Numbered from the stretch's first letter, positions 36,750-46,399 are shown. The stretch is 64,000 bases of DNA from Corynebacterium sp. ACRPO (GCF_022347205.1 NZ_JAKRNE010000007.1:48452-112451); one strand, 5' to 3'. Program-made: numbers and translations. The notes: generated by a model not told the origin, from the letters alone.

Positions 36750-37499
36750 ATGTCCGCCGTTCAGCTCCCCGCCCGCACAATTACGGACGGTCCAGTTCCA
36801 AAACACACCCAATTGCACGATATCCTCGAAGAATTGTGCCGCACGACCCTCAAACCCGGCGATATCTTGCCCGGCGAGAGGCTTCTTGAAGAAACCTATG
36901 GCGTGTCACGGATCACGGTACGCCGCGCCATCGGGGATCTTGTCGCGGCCGGAAAACTGCGGCGCGTCCGCGGAAAGGGCACCTTCGTAGCGCCCAATCC
37001 CCTTGTCTCCCGGCTCCACCTAGCCTCATTCTCGGATGAGATGGGCGCACAAGACGTCACTGCCTCCTCCAAAATCCTTACCAGCGGACGCAGCAGCGCC
37101 CCGGAGGATGCCGCCCTCTTTTTTGATACGCCTGCCCAAACCGAACATATTCATCTGCGCCGCCTGCGCTTGGGCGATGGCGAGCCCTACTCCATTGATG
37201 ACGGCTGGTATAACTCCACGTATGCGCCCAGCCTGCTAGAAAATGACACCTACAATTCGGTCTACGCCATCCTCGACTCCGTCTTTGACGTCCCCATCAC
37301 CGATGCGGATCAAACGGTCTCGGCGATTTCAGCCGAAGCGGACACTGCCCCGCTTCTTGACGTCCCCGTGGGCACCCCACTGCTACACATCGTGCGCTAC
37401 TCCCGCTCGGGTGATAGGCCGGTGGAGTGGTGTTCCTCCGTCTACCGCACCGACCGCTACCGCCTGACTACCCGGGTGGCTAGGGAGAACAGTATCTAG
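36750..37499 (+). CDS. farR: GntR/HutC-family transcriptional regulator (FarR-like)
   Basis: A 249-residue protein with an N-terminal winged helix (about 15-85; GERLLEETYGVSRITVRRAIGDLVAAGKLRR) and a C-terminal UTRA ligand-binding domain (about 95-245). In C. glutamicum the GntR gene beside serS is farR, whose product acts on amino-acid biosynthesis genes; I assign the name from that synteny. A HutC-type palindrome overlaps the promoter. Its ligand is not readable from sequence. Confidence 0.8.
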   Translation: MSAVQLPARTITDGPVPKHTQLHDILEELCRTTLKPGDILPGERLLEETYGVSRITVRRAIGDLVAAGKLRRVRGKGTFVAPNPLVSRLHLASFSDEMGAQDVTASSKILTSGRSSAPEDAALFFDTPAQTEHIHLRRLRLGDGEPYSIDDGWYNSTYAPSLLENDTYNSVYAILDSVFDVPITDADQTVSAISAEADTAPLLDVPVGTPLLHIVRYSRSGDRPVEWCSSVYRTDRYRLTTRVARENSI

Positions 37500-37535
37500 C
37501 CAGCACCCTGCTTAACAGGTAAGATTAAGGGCCTT

Positions 37536-38609
37536 ATGAAGAAATCACCTGCGTGGCGTTCCGCTGTGGCCGTCCAGATTGTCTTGATTGCGGCAATCGC
37601 GGCGGCCGTTTTCATGGGCATCTATGGCGTTATCAGCTCCCACAAATCGGGTGGCGAAGATACTACCGCTGCCCAGCAGCACAATAGTGGGGATACTTCA
37701 GAAACCGCCGCTCCTAAACCGGAGCCCTTCACCGCTGCGGCCGCCGGCGCTTGCTTGACGTGGGACATCGCCCAGGATGGCTCCGCCACTGGGTTCAAGG
37801 AAGTACCGTGCTCCGAACAGCACCGCTTCGAGGTTTCCAAGACCGAAGACCTAAGCATCTACCCCACTAGCGAATTCGGCCCTGATGCCACCCGCCCAGC
37901 GCTAACCCGCCAACACCAATTGCGCGATGAGCTGTGCGAATCCGCCACTGTGGGCTACCTGCACGGTAAGTGGGATCCGAATGGTAAGTACGATGTGGCG
38001 TCCATTCTGCCGCCGCAGTCCGCCTGGGATCGCGGCGACCGCACCTTGCTATGCGGCCTGCAAACCACCGATGATCACGGCGTACCGCAGCTTACTACCG
38101 GCAACGTCGAGGCCTCCGAGCAGGCAAACCTCGCCAAGCCGGGCGAGTGCTTGGCCATCGATGACAAGCAGGTTCCGCACGTCGTCGACTGCGCTAAGCC
38201 CCACCAAATGGAGACCGTTTCCGTCATCGATGTGGGCAAGCAGTTCCCTGACGGCTACCCGGACGGCAAGGATATGGACAAGTTCCTGTCCGATACGTGT
38301 ACCGCCGCTACTGAGGACTACCTTGGCGGCGAGGAACAGCTCTACCAGTCCACGCTGCAACCATTCTGGGGCTCTATCACCGAGGCCTCGTGGAATGGCG
38401 GCACCAAATCCGTCAATTGCTCCCTTGTGCATGCCCGCGAAGGCGGCGGTTTCTCTGCCATCACCGGTTCCGCTACCGGTGGCCGCCAGGCGCTGACTAT
38501 CGACGGCCAACCGCCGGAGGAACGCCCCGAGCGCAATCCACTGCGTGAGGACAAGGACAATAATCCGGCACCCGAGTCCGCCGCCCACGCACCGGCCCCA
38601 GCGCCCTAA
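37536..38609 (+). CDS. Septum-formation-domain membrane protein
   Basis: This 357-residue protein has one N-terminal membrane helix (about 10-32), a Thr/Gln-rich linker and two copies of a Septum_form-like module. The modules are recognisable by paired cysteines: ACLTWDI...VPCSEQHRFEV in the first and ECLAIDDKQVPHVVDCAKPH in the second. The tail is Pro/Glu-rich. The family is tied to septum formation in actinobacteria, but the biochemical role is unknown. TAAGAT and AAGGG precede the ATG. The next gene overlaps its stop (TAATG). Confidence 0.75.
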   Translation: MKKSPAWRSAVAVQIVLIAAIAAAVFMGIYGVISSHKSGGEDTTAAQQHNSGDTSETAAPKPEPFTAAAAGACLTWDIAQDGSATGFKEVPCSEQHRFEVSKTEDLSIYPTSEFGPDATRPALTRQHQLRDELCESATVGYLHGKWDPNGKYDVASILPPQSAWDRGDRTLLCGLQTTDDHGVPQLTTGNVEASEQANLAKPGECLAIDDKQVPHVVDCAKPHQMETVSVIDVGKQFPDGYPDGKDMDKFLSDTCTAATEDYLGGEEQLYQSTLQPFWGSITEASWNGGTKSVNCSLVHAREGGGFSAITGSATGGRQALTIDGQPPEERPERNPLREDKDNNPAPESAAHAPAPAP

Positions 38610-38956
38610 TGGTCGAGGTATCAGAAGAGCGCTTCGATGAGATGGTCAACGAGGCGCTGGATCAAGTCCCCGAGGAATTCGTGCGCCGCATGCGCAACCT
38701 CGTCATCTTGGTCGAAGATGAAAATCCCGATAACCCTATGCTGCTAGGGCTCTACGAGGGCGTCGCACTGCCGCACCGCACCTTCGATCACACCGGTTTC
38801 CTGCCCGATGCGATCTTCATTTACCGCAACACGCTGCAGCGCTGGTCCGGCAGCGAGGAAGAATTAGCAGAGCAGGTCAAGATCACCGTATTCCACGAAC
38901 TCGGCCATTACTTTGGCCTCGAAGAAGAGGAGCTGCACCGCCTGGGCTGGGGCTAG
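38609..38956 (+). CDS. Small metallopeptidase-like protein (zincin family)
   Basis: A 115-residue zincin with the motif HELGHYFGLEEEEL near the C-terminus, that is HExxH followed by a nearby acidic ligand. This matches the short acidic metallopeptidase family of PF06262. No signal peptide, so it is cytoplasmic. Its ATG shares a base with the upstream stop, so the two genes are coupled. Substrate unknown. Confidence 0.85.
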   Translation: MVEVSEERFDEMVNEALDQVPEEFVRRMRNLVILVEDENPDNPMLLGLYEGVALPHRTFDHTGFLPDAIFIYRNTLQRWSGSEEELAEQVKITVFHELGHYFGLEEEELHRLGWG

Positions 38957-39606
38957 AGCTCCGTATCCGCCCACCGAGTTAACGTCCACTCACCAAAGTC
39001 CTTGCCGCGCGGTTCTATCACCATAAAGCGACAATTGGCCAGGTAGCCGGTATAGGCAAAGTCGGCATCAACACCCGTGGCGTGTTTGGTGACCACGCGG
39101 ATAGCGGCGCCGTGGCTGACGAGAATGACATCGTGGTCGTCGCCAAGCTGCTTCGCAATGCCCTCCAGCACCGGCTGGTAGCGCGCCAGCACATCATCCA
39201 AGGTCTCGCCGCCCTCCATCCCGGCGCCGCGCTCGCCATCGCACCAGCCACGCATAGCCACCATGTGGGACCGATGGGCATCTTCGCTACCGTCCATCTC
39301 CCAGTCACCGGCGAAAATTTCGTGCACGCCGGAGATTACGTCAACGCGCTGGGAAAATTCCGGCATACCGCGCTCCTGCTCAAAGGCGCGTGCCGCCAGC
39401 ATCGCGGTCTGCTGAGCACGCAGGGCAATGGAGCATTTAAACTCCACCTCGCGCTCGCCCACCAACTGCGCAAGTTCCTGGCCTACCTCCGTGGCTTGGT
39501 CACGCCCGCGCTCGGTAAGCTCTGCCCCGGGCGGGCGGGTATCGAGGAAGCGGGAAATATTGGAATAGGTCTGGCCGTGGCGCAGCAGGATAATTCTTCC
39601 GGGCAT
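38953..39606 (-). CDS. Histidine phosphatase (phosphoglycerate mutase-like)
   Basis: This 217-residue protein has the catalytic motif LLRHGQTYSN at residue 7-16, the second Arg in RAQQTAM and the second His in VSHGAAIRVV. The fold is that of cofactor-dependent phosphoglycerate mutases, but it is more likely a broad phosphatase. It is convergent with the metallopeptidase gene (4-bp overlap) and follows pheA by 9 bp on the same strand, as in other corynebacteria. Confidence 0.88.
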   Translation of the reverse strand: MPGRIILLRHGQTYSNISRFLDTRPPGAELTERGRDQATEVGQELAQLVGEREVEFKCSIALRAQQTAMLAARAFEQERGMPEFSQRVDVISGVHEIFAGDWEMDGSEDAHRSHMVAMRGWCDGERGAGMEGGETLDDVLARYQPVLEGIAKQLGDDHDVILVSHGAAIRVVTKHATGVDADFAYTGYLANCRFMVIEPRGKDFGEWTLTRWADTEL

Positions 39607-39615
39607 GCTTCTAGA

Positions 39616-40512
39616 TTATTGGCCCCTGCGTGCCCGCGCTACCCAATCATCCGCCGCTGCCAGATCGCGCGGTGGCTTGCCCGCGGGCGTTGCCGCCGGC
39701 CAGGAGCCGAGGAAAAGCAAGTCCTCTGCCCGCAACCACAAGGCCCGCAGCGCTTCCGCTACCGGCTGATCGTCAATGTGCCCAATGAGGTCCACGTAGA
39801 AGCGGTACGTGCCAAAGGCCTCCCGCGTGGGGCGCGACTCAATCCGGGACAAGTCCACCCCGCGGTGCGCAAAGTCCTGCAATGCCCCCACCAGGCTGCC
39901 TGGTTCATTTGGCAGGGTGAAGATGACGCTGGTGCGGTCCTGGCCAGTCCTTGCAGTGGGTTTTCCCGGACGCCCCACCAGGACGAAGCGCGTTGCGGCG
40001 CCCTCGACGTCCGCCACGCCCTGGGCGATGGTCTCCAGCCCAAAGATCTCGGCGGCCCGCGCCGGCGCTGCGGCGGCATCCGCCTCCCCACGGGCCACAG
40101 CCTCGGCCGCGGCGGCATTGGAACTGGCCGGTACGAACTCCACTTCCGGCAGATTGTCTTTTACCCAGCCGCGGATTTGCTGGAACGCCACCGGGTGGGT
40201 GCTCAGCCGCGCAATGTCGCCCGCGCCTTGCCGGGTCATGATGCTAAAGGCCACGGGGATATCCACCTCGCGATAAATCTGCACCGGTTCGGCTTCAACC
40301 AGCGCATCAAAGGTGGTGGTGACCGCGCCATCGACGGAATTTTCAATGGCTACGCAGGCGTACTCGGCGTGCCCGGCGCGCACGGCGGCCACGGCCTCCG
40401 AAGGCGAGCCAACCGGCATGGTCTCTACCTGCGGCAGGTGCGCGGCAAACTTATGCACAGCCGCTTCCGTAAAGGTGCCGGCCGGACCGAGGAAGGCGAT
40501 GGTGGTAGTCAT
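39616..40512 (-). CDS. pheA: Prephenate dehydratase
   Basis: A 298-residue enzyme with an N-terminal dehydratase domain (about 1-185; FLGPAGTFTEAAV, then ENSVDGAVTTTFD, then the catalytic Thr in GAATRFVLVGRP) and a C-terminal ACT domain (about 200-280) with the phenylalanine-sensing ESRP motif (SRIESRPTRE). It converts prephenate to phenylpyruvate and should be feedback-inhibited by phenylalanine. Start at ATG 40512 with AAGGTGA upstream; a GTG 9 bp earlier is less likely. Confidence 0.94.
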   Translation of the reverse strand: MTTTIAFLGPAGTFTEAAVHKFAAHLPQVETMPVGSPSEAVAAVRAGHAEYACVAIENSVDGAVTTTFDALVEAEPVQIYREVDIPVAFSIMTRQGAGDIARLSTHPVAFQQIRGWVKDNLPEVEFVPASSNAAAAEAVARGEADAAAAPARAAEIFGLETIAQGVADVEGAATRFVLVGRPGKPTARTGQDRTSVIFTLPNEPGSLVGALQDFAHRGVDLSRIESRPTREAFGTYRFYVDLIGHIDDQPVAEALRALWLRAEDLLFLGSWPAATPAGKPPRDLAAADDWVARARRGQ

Positions 40513-40545
40513 GCACGTCACCTTAGCCCACTAGACTGGTGCCCC

Positions 40546-41682
40546 ATGGACTTTTCCGTAGAACAACTCCGCGCGGATCTGCACGGGCTTTCCCCCGAGG
40601 AGCACGGTTTCACCTACCTGGATGTGGACCGCGAGCCCTCCGGCCGAGGCCGGCTGAGCGGCTGGGTCCTCTCCGCTAAGGATCTCTGCGATGTCCGCGG
40701 CATGCCCACTACCTTGGGAAATGTCGATCGCACTTACTACCCCGAGCGCAGCGATGCCTTTATCGAGGCCTTGGAGAAGCAGGGGGCGCGCATCATCGGG
40801 AAGTCCTCCACCCCGGAGTTGGGTCTGCGCGTGGATACGGAGCCGGTGGGCCTGCCCCATCCCGATAATCCCCTCTATCCCGGCTGCACTCCGGGTGGTT
40901 CCTCGGGCGGAGCGGCGGTACAGGTCGCGCGGGGGTTGCTGCGCGCGGCGCACGCCAGCGATGGCGGCGGTTCCATCCGAGTGCCGGCCGCGGCCTGCGG
41001 CGTGGTGGGCTTTAAACCGGCAGGTGATGAACTGGGCGTGCAGGGCTTTATCACCCGGACCGTGGCCGATAATGCCTTTCTGCATGGCCACCGCATGATC
41101 ACCCCGCGCGCCCGCATCGGCCTGCTCGTAGAGCCGCTGTTTTGCGATGCCAACGTCGATGCCCACCACCTGCGCGCCGCCCGCGAGGCCGCCCAACGCC
41201 TACAGGCAGCCGGCTTCACCGTGGTGCCCATTTCCCCGTATCCGCAGGCCCGAGCTACCTTTGCGCATTTCCGCACGACCTTTACCTCCCGCCTGGCGGG
41301 GCTTAACCCGGCGGCGGGCTATGCGGAGTGGATTGCTCAACAGGGCCGGCGCGTTAGCGCCGCTGAGCTGGCCGCGGCGCGGGCGCATGTCCGGCAGCTA
41401 CCTGGCTTGCTGGCCCAAGAGTGGGGAGTCGATGCCATCCTCACCCCAATGCTGACCACGGACCCGCCGCGTATTGGTTCTTTCCTGTCCCTGCCCCATG
41501 CGGAGAATTTCGCGGCCCAGACCCGGTGGTCTCCGTGGGGTTCCCTCTTCAACATGGCCCGCCTGCCAGCCATTTCCGTGCCATGGGCCGTTCCCAATCA
41601 CCCGCCAGTAGGCGTGCACCTAGGAGGCATTACGCTTTCCGACGCCGCCCTGCTCGGCCTCGCCCACATCCTCCACCCATGA
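40546..41682 (+). CDS. Amidase-signature family protein, short form
   Basis: This 378-residue protein has the amidase signature: Lys in LSAKDLCDV, the second Ser in GGSSGGAAVQVA and the nucleophile in SDGGGSIRVPAA. At 378 residues it is shorter than most family amidases (about 450-500). The substrate is unknown; the context gives no clue. The ATG at 40546 has TAGACT eight bases upstream and no ribosome binding site, so a leaderless message is likely. The following gene overlaps its stop by 4 bp. Confidence 0.87.
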   Translation: MDFSVEQLRADLHGLSPEEHGFTYLDVDREPSGRGRLSGWVLSAKDLCDVRGMPTTLGNVDRTYYPERSDAFIEALEKQGARIIGKSSTPELGLRVDTEPVGLPHPDNPLYPGCTPGGSSGGAAVQVARGLLRAAHASDGGGSIRVPAAACGVVGFKPAGDELGVQGFITRTVADNAFLHGHRMITPRARIGLLVEPLFCDANVDAHHLRAAREAAQRLQAAGFTVVPISPYPQARATFAHFRTTFTSRLAGLNPAAGYAEWIAQQGRRVSAAELAAARAHVRQLPGLLAQEWGVDAILTPMLTTDPPRIGSFLSLPHAENFAAQTRWSPWGSLFNMARLPAISVPWAVPNHPPVGVHLGGITLSDAALLGLAHILHP

Positions 41683-42377
41683 CCAAGTCCTTACGCGCCG
41701 AGCTACTCATCGTCCTCACCCTCACCTTTGGCATTTCCGGGGTGCGGGCGGTGTTGAACCTCATCAATTCCCTGGCCTCGCCGCAGCGGCTCGACGAGCA
41801 ATCGGTCACGCTCAATTCCAGCCAATCCTCCCTTGCTTGGGTGGATATGGGACTGCAGCTGTGCTCGGCCGCCGTACTCTTTTCCTATGGAGCCTTAGCG
41901 CTTTTCCTGCTGGCCAAGGACCGCTTTGTGCCCCGTGCCCACCGCGCCCGCGACTGGCTAGAAGGCGCAGGGCTTGCCGCCCTCATTGGCATCCCGGGGC
42001 TCGCCCTGTATGTCGCGGCGGTGCACTTGGGGTGGAGCAAGGAGGTCATCCCCGGCGACTTCGCCAATGCTTGGGTGGAAATTCCCGTTTCCCTCCTCAA
42101 GGCCGCTGCCAACGCCTTCGCGGAGGAAACCGTGGTGGTGATGTGGCTGATGACGCGTTTGCGCCAGGCCCGCTGGTCGCTGCCAGCCACGCTGGCCGCA
42201 AGCTCCATTCTCCGCGGTTCTTATCACCTCTACCAGGGAGTTTCCGCTGGCTTTGGCAATATCATCATGGGTTTAATCTACGGCTACTACTACCACCGCA
42301 CGGGGCGGGTATGGCCGCTGGTCATAGCGCATTTTCTTATCGACGCCGTCGCTTTCGTGGGTTATTCCTTCCTGTGA
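41679..42377 (+). CDS. CPBP-family membrane protein (Abi/CAAX-protease-like)
   Basis: A 232-residue protein with about seven membrane helices. The family motifs are recognisable: AEETVVVMWL (EE present, but the usual EExxxR arginine is absent), RGSYHLYQG and HFLIDAVAF. CPBP proteins are intramembrane glutamic peptidases or their inactive relatives. The missing Arg leaves activity uncertain. It overlaps the amidase stop (ATGA) and is translationally coupled to it. Confidence 0.82.
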   Translation: MTKSLRAELLIVLTLTFGISGVRAVLNLINSLASPQRLDEQSVTLNSSQSSLAWVDMGLQLCSAAVLFSYGALALFLLAKDRFVPRAHRARDWLEGAGLAALIGIPGLALYVAAVHLGWSKEVIPGDFANAWVEIPVSLLKAAANAFAEETVVVMWLMTRLRQARWSLPATLAASSILRGSYHLYQGVSAGFGNIIMGLIYGYYYHRTGRVWPLVIAHFLIDAVAFVGYSFL

Positions 42378-42439
42378 AAATCCCTGTAGGGGACGTCGCG
42401 AAGCAGGCGTTGCTCCCTGCTCCTTGTAAGGTATAGCGC

Positions 42440-43678
42440 ATGACTGAATCAGGACGAGATCCGCATCGGGAGGCCCGCCGCGCCGGCGACGACTCCTCCA
42501 CTGAATTCGTCCTTGGGGCCGATGGACGTCCCCTCAAGGATCGATACGGCCGCCCCATTCGACGCCGTTCCTCCGCCCGCCCGGCACCGCGGCGCGTGGA
42601 ACCCGAGCAACAATCCTTTCGCGCTCCGCAGCCACAGCAACAGCCCCCGCGCCGCACTCCGCCCCCAACGCCGAGCCGCTACCCCAGCCAGTACCGCGCG
42701 CAGCAGCGCCCGCCTCGTCGTACCGAGCCGCGCCCGGCGCCCCGGCAGCGCCCGCACAGCCGCCGCAAGAAGGTCAATCCGGCCAAGCGCGCCCTCGGGT
42801 GCGTTGGCTTGGCGCTCGTTGTCCTACTGGTATTCAATCTCGTCTTCATGTTCTGGACCGATGCCCGCCTCACCCGCGTGGAGGCGCTGCCAGAAGAACA
42901 AGTGTCTAATACCGCCGGCACCAATTGGTTGCTCGTCGGCTCCGATTCCCGCCAAGGCCTCAGCGAGGAGCAGCAGGCTGAGCTCGGCACCGGTGGTGAT
43001 GTGGGCGAGGGCCGCACCGATACCATCATGTTGCTGCACATCCCTCGCACCGGTAAGGCCAAGCTCGTTTCCATCCCACGCGATAGCTACGTGGAAGTCC
43101 CCGGTTTCGGCATGGACAAGATCAATGCCGCCTTTACCTACGGTGGACCGCAGCTCCTTACCCAAACCGTCGAGGGCGCGACCGGTCTGCACATCGACCA
43201 CTATGCCGAGATCGGTATGGGTGGCCTAGCGAATGTGGTCGACTCCGTCGGCGGCGTAGACGTGTGCGTGAAGGAACCCATCAATGACCCGCTGGCCGGC
43301 ATTGATCTCCAAGATGGCTGCCAGAAGCTCAAGGGCCGCGACGCCCTCGGTTACGTGCGCACCCGCGCCACCGCCATGGGTGACCTTGACCGCGTGCAGC
43401 GACAGCGCGAATTCTTCTCCGCATTGCTGGATAAGGTTGCTTCCCCAGCCACCCTGATTAACCCATTCCGCGCCTTCTCCTTGGTCAACCACACCGCCTC
43501 CTCGTTCATCGTGGACGAGGGCGACCACGTCTGGCACCTCGCCCGCGTGGCACTAGCCATGGGCTCCGGTGTAGACACCGAGACCGTCCCCATCGGCGGT
43601 TTCCAAGACACCGAGGTAGGCAACGTCGTCCTCTGGGACGATGGAGCAGCCGCCGAGTTGTGGGATTCTCTCAAATAG
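42440..43678 (+). CDS. LCP (LytR-CpsA-Psr) family glycopolymer ligase
   Basis: This 412-residue protein has a basic, Pro/Arg/Gln-rich cytoplasmic head (1-112), one membrane helix (about 114-136) and an extracellular LCP domain. The conserved Arg residues are in SIPRDSYVEVPG and GYVRTRATAMGDLDRVQRQ. In corynebacteria LCP proteins attach arabinogalactan to peptidoglycan. C. glutamicum LcpB lies in a comparable position, but I do not assert the name. AAGG sits ahead of the ATG and a terminator follows. Confidence 0.93.
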   Translation: MTESGRDPHREARRAGDDSSTEFVLGADGRPLKDRYGRPIRRRSSARPAPRRVEPEQQSFRAPQPQQQPPRRTPPPTPSRYPSQYRAQQRPPRRTEPRPAPRQRPHSRRKKVNPAKRALGCVGLALVVLLVFNLVFMFWTDARLTRVEALPEEQVSNTAGTNWLLVGSDSRQGLSEEQQAELGTGGDVGEGRTDTIMLLHIPRTGKAKLVSIPRDSYVEVPGFGMDKINAAFTYGGPQLLTQTVEGATGLHIDHYAEIGMGGLANVVDSVGGVDVCVKEPINDPLAGIDLQDGCQKLKGRDALGYVRTRATAMGDLDRVQRQREFFSALLDKVASPATLINPFRAFSLVNHTASSFIVDEGDHVWHLARVALAMGSGVDTETVPIGGFQDTEVGNVVLWDDGAAAELWDSLK

Positions 43679-43685
43679 CGATCAA

Positions 43686-43720
43686 AATATGGCCCTTCCT
43701 CTACTGGGAAGGGCCATATT
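43686..43720. terminator. Bidirectional terminator between the LCP and DUF5926 genes
   Basis: AATATGGCCCTTCC and GGAAGGGCCATATT pair perfectly around a 7-base loop. The two genes converge here, and T-rich sequence follows on both strands (CTTGTCTTT on +, TTGATC on minus). Confidence 0.85.
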
Positions 43721-43727
43721 CTTGTCT

Positions 43728-44648
43728 TTAGCGCAGGGTCACCTGGCGGGACTTGATGTTTTCTAGCTGCTTGCGCTCATCGGCGCTCAACTGGGCATCA
43801 TTAGAGATTTCTTCCTCCAAGGCCTTGTCCACGCGAGTGAGGTGGTCCTCATAAGAAGCGTGGTCAACCTCTGGATCCAAGTCGAAGACCGGAGCGATGA
43901 GACCGTGGGTGCGGAAAACACCGGCGAACTTGGTGCCCTCGCCCAAGTTCAGCTCGCCGCGGGCGGCGACGCGCGCCAGTGCGTTCAGGAATGCGGATTC
44001 ATCGTCATTCGGGCGGACCCAACGGATGTGGGCCTTGCCGCCGCCGGCATTTGCCCAAAAGGCCGCACCGGTAATGTTCTCGCCCACCTGGTAGGACTCA
44101 ATGACGGAATCATTAGCGGCGCGAAGCGACTGTGCAATCTGCGGGGTGACCTGTGCTCCCTCCGGAATCCACCATTCGAAGTCCTGGTGAACCTGCACGT
44201 CGAGGGTAGCAGAGGAATCGATAAGCTCCTCCAGCTTCGGCTCCGAACCGTCGGCCGCGGTGGATTCCAGGGTGGCGCCCGGCTCATTATTCTTCACCCA
44301 GTTAAGGGCAAAGGCGAGGTCGCGACCCGGGTTGTGGGTATGGGACTGCACCTGCAGGCCCACGAAGGCATCGCCGCCAAATTCGGTGTCCCGAATAAGC
44401 GCAGCAGAAGCACCCGGCAGGACGGTGGCTACATACACGTTCTTATCGCAGCCTTTAACGTCAAGCTTGGCAAAAGCGGAGGGGACGAACTCCTGCATGG
44501 CGACCAGGGAGGCCTCCGCAGCAAGTCCGCCGTAGGGGCGGGGATCCTTTTCCAGGGCGGCGCGCTCCTTGGCGCGGGCAGCGAGCTTTGCCTGGCGGCG
44601 GGACATGCCCTCAGGCAGCTGTTCCTTGTTCTTTTTCTTCTTGGCCAT
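43728..44648 (-). CDS. DUF5926 family protein
   Basis: A 306-residue soluble protein starting MAKKKKNKEQLPEGMSRRQ, a basic head, then a mixed alpha/beta domain. The head and the pattern DPRPYGGLAAEASLVAMQEFVPSA are typical of actinobacterial DUF5926. No catalytic motif is evident and the function is unknown. It is well conserved in the phylum. The gene ends at a strong terminator and starts 20 bp after the GDPD gene. Confidence 0.82.
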   Translation of the reverse strand: MAKKKKNKEQLPEGMSRRQAKLAARAKERAALEKDPRPYGGLAAEASLVAMQEFVPSAFAKLDVKGCDKNVYVATVLPGASAALIRDTEFGGDAFVGLQVQSHTHNPGRDLAFALNWVKNNEPGATLESTAADGSEPKLEELIDSSATLDVQVHQDFEWWIPEGAQVTPQIAQSLRAANDSVIESYQVGENITGAAFWANAGGGKAHIRWVRPNDDESAFLNALARVAARGELNLGEGTKFAGVFRTHGLIAPVFDLDPEVDHASYEDHLTRVDKALEEEISNDAQLSADERKQLENIKSRQVTLR

Positions 44649-44668
44649 GCCTCCAAGATACCTGCTTA

Positions 44669-45373
44669 CTAGAGCTCAATGGCATGTAGGGCCACTTCGG
44701 GTTGGTTGGTAGCGAGCATATCTACCCCGTTAGCCCACGCCCACTTCATATCCTCCGGCTTGTCTACAGTCCACAGGTAGGTAGGCAATCCCTGCGCGCC
44801 GATAATTGCCGGCTGCAGCTTCGCGCGCAGCAACGATACGCCGAGCGCGGTGGGCTTGGACAGCATTACATCGGGGCGGTTGACGTGGCGCTCCCAATCG
44901 CGACGAAGATAAATCCGGTCCATGTGCGGCGCCAAATTCTGCATACGGCGGATGGCGTGGTGGGAAAAGGAAATAACGTGGATCCGGGGGTCGTCGAAAA
45001 GCCCCGCATAACGCAGGCGCAGCACCGTTTGCTCCTCCAGGATGTCACCCTGCCCGGAGGGGTGCTTGGTCTCGATATAAAGGTGGTGCGGTGTGCCCTG
45101 AAGTAGTTCCAAGAGTTCGTCGAGAAGCATCATACGCTGGCCCGAACCGATGTCAACGCCGCGCAATTCTTCCCAGTCCATCTTGGAAATGCGGCCGGGG
45201 CGCCCCGCGGTGCGGTCCAACGTGGGATCATGCTGAACCACTACTTTTCCATCGCGCGTCAAGCGCACATCGCACTCGACGCCGTGAATTGGCAAATCTA
45301 GGGCTTTTTCAAAAGCTAGAGGGGATAGCTCCGGATATTTTCCGGAGTATCCCCTATGAGCGACAATCTTCAC
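44669..45373 (-). CDS. Glycerophosphodiester phosphodiesterase
   Basis: This 234-residue GDPD has the start IVAHRGYSGKYPELSP, the metal-binding ECDVRLTRDG and QHDPTLDRT, all in the normal order. The common PENT is replaced by PELS. It has no signal peptide, so it is cytoplasmic. It hydrolyses glycerophosphodiesters to glycerol 3-phosphate. GTG 45373 shares its G with the ldh stop codon, so the pair is coupled. Confidence 0.92.
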   Translation of the reverse strand: MKIVAHRGYSGKYPELSPLAFEKALDLPIHGVECDVRLTRDGKVVVQHDPTLDRTAGRPGRISKMDWEELRGVDIGSGQRMMLLDELLELLQGTPHHLYIETKHPSGQGDILEEQTVLRLRYAGLFDDPRIHVISFSHHAIRRMQNLAPHMDRIYLRRDWERHVNRPDVMLSKPTALGVSLLRAKLQPAIIGAQGLPTYLWTVDKPEDMKWAWANGVDMLATNQPEVALHAIEL

Positions 45374-46320
45374 TAGCCGAAGAACTCTTCCTTGATGTCA
45401 TTCAGGGTCTTGGCAGAAGCATCGAAACGCTCCTTTTCGTGCTCATTGAGCTGCAGCTCAATCGCGCGCACGATGCCGGAGCGGTTGATGATGGCAGCGG
45501 TACCGATGTAGAGATCCTCTACACCATACTCACCCTGCAGGTAAGCAGATACTGGCAGCGCCACGTCCTGGTTCTGGATGACGGCGGCGGTGATACGGGC
45601 CAGGCCCATGCCGATACCGAAAGAAGTGGAGCCCTTAGCGTCAATGATGGAGTAGGCGGCATCGCGGGTGTCTTCGAAGATCTTCTCGATGCGCTCTGCA
45701 TACTCCGGATCCGTATCCAGCTTCTTGGACATCGGGACACCTGCGATATTCGCGGTGGAGATGGCTGGCAGCTCGGAATCGCCGTGCTCGCCCACGATGT
45801 AGGCGTGTACGGACTTCGGTGCAACATCTTCCAGCTCGCCCAGCATGTAGCGGAAACGAGCGGAGTCCAGCACGGTGCCGGAGCCGATGACGCGCTTGTG
45901 GTCCAGGCCGGAAGCCTTCCATACGGCGTAAGTCAGGATGTCCACTGGGTTGGAGGCAACCAGGAAGATGCCATCAAAGTCATTCGCCATGACATCGGAG
46001 ACGATGCTGTTCATGATCTTGACGTTCTTGCCCACCAGGTCCAGGCGGGTCTCACCCGGCTTCTGTGCGGCACCGGCGCAAATGACGACCATATCGGCGT
46101 CTGCGCAATCGGCGTAGGTGCCCTTGGTGACTCGGGTGCGGGTGGGGGCCCAGACAACACCGTGGTTGAGGTCCATGACGTTGCCCTCTAGCTTCTTTTC
46201 ATCGATATCGATGATTGCCAAGTGGTCAACGATGCTTTGGTTGATGAGAGCGAAGGCGTAAGCGACTCCCACATCGCCGGCGCCAATGAGAACTACTTTG
46301 TTTCCTACATGATTTGCCAT
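45373..46320 (-). CDS. ldh: L-lactate dehydrogenase
   Basis: A 315-residue NAD-dependent enzyme: nucleotide-binding [17 protein letters not shown], the Arg-containing loop [13 protein letters not shown] and the catalytic His in GEHGDSELP. It reduces pyruvate to L-lactate when oxygen is limiting. The preferred start is ATG 46320 (MANHVGNK), by comparison with corynebacterial Ldh. GGGG is only two bases away, so an upstream TTG at 46335 remains possible. The gene leads a unit with the GDPD gene. Confidence 0.96.
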   Translation of the reverse strand: MANHVGNKVVLIGAGDVGVAYAFALINQSIVDHLAIIDIDEKKLEGNVMDLNHGVVWAPTRTRVTKGTYADCADADMVVICAGAAQKPGETRLDLVGKNVKIMNSIVSDVMANDFDGIFLVASNPVDILTYAVWKASGLDHKRVIGSGTVLDSARFRYMLGELEDVAPKSVHAYIVGEHGDSELPAISTANIAGVPMSKKLDTDPEYAERIEKIFEDTRDAAYSIIDAKGSTSFGIGMGLARITAAVIQNQDVALPVSAYLQGEYGVEDLYIGTAAIINRSGIVRAIELQLNEHEKERFDASAKTLNDIKEEFFG

Positions 46321-46393
46321 GACCCCATTGTGCAACTCTTTGAAGATTTTTGCACGGGCTAAATCTCACACTGAAAATCCCACTGAAATCTGG

Positions 46394-46399
46394 GATAAT
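46394..46399 (+). promoter_or_regulatory. -10 element of a probable leaderless promoter
   Basis: GATAAT lies 8 bases before the ATG at 46408, and no Shine-Dalgarno is present. It shares the 87-bp region with the divergent ldh promoter. Confidence 0.5.

Noticed and set aside
39082..40545. N-terminal extension of the amidase frame to 39082
   Set aside because: The extension is antisense to pheA and the histidine phosphatase. The amidase starts at ATG 40546 with a leaderless-type promoter.
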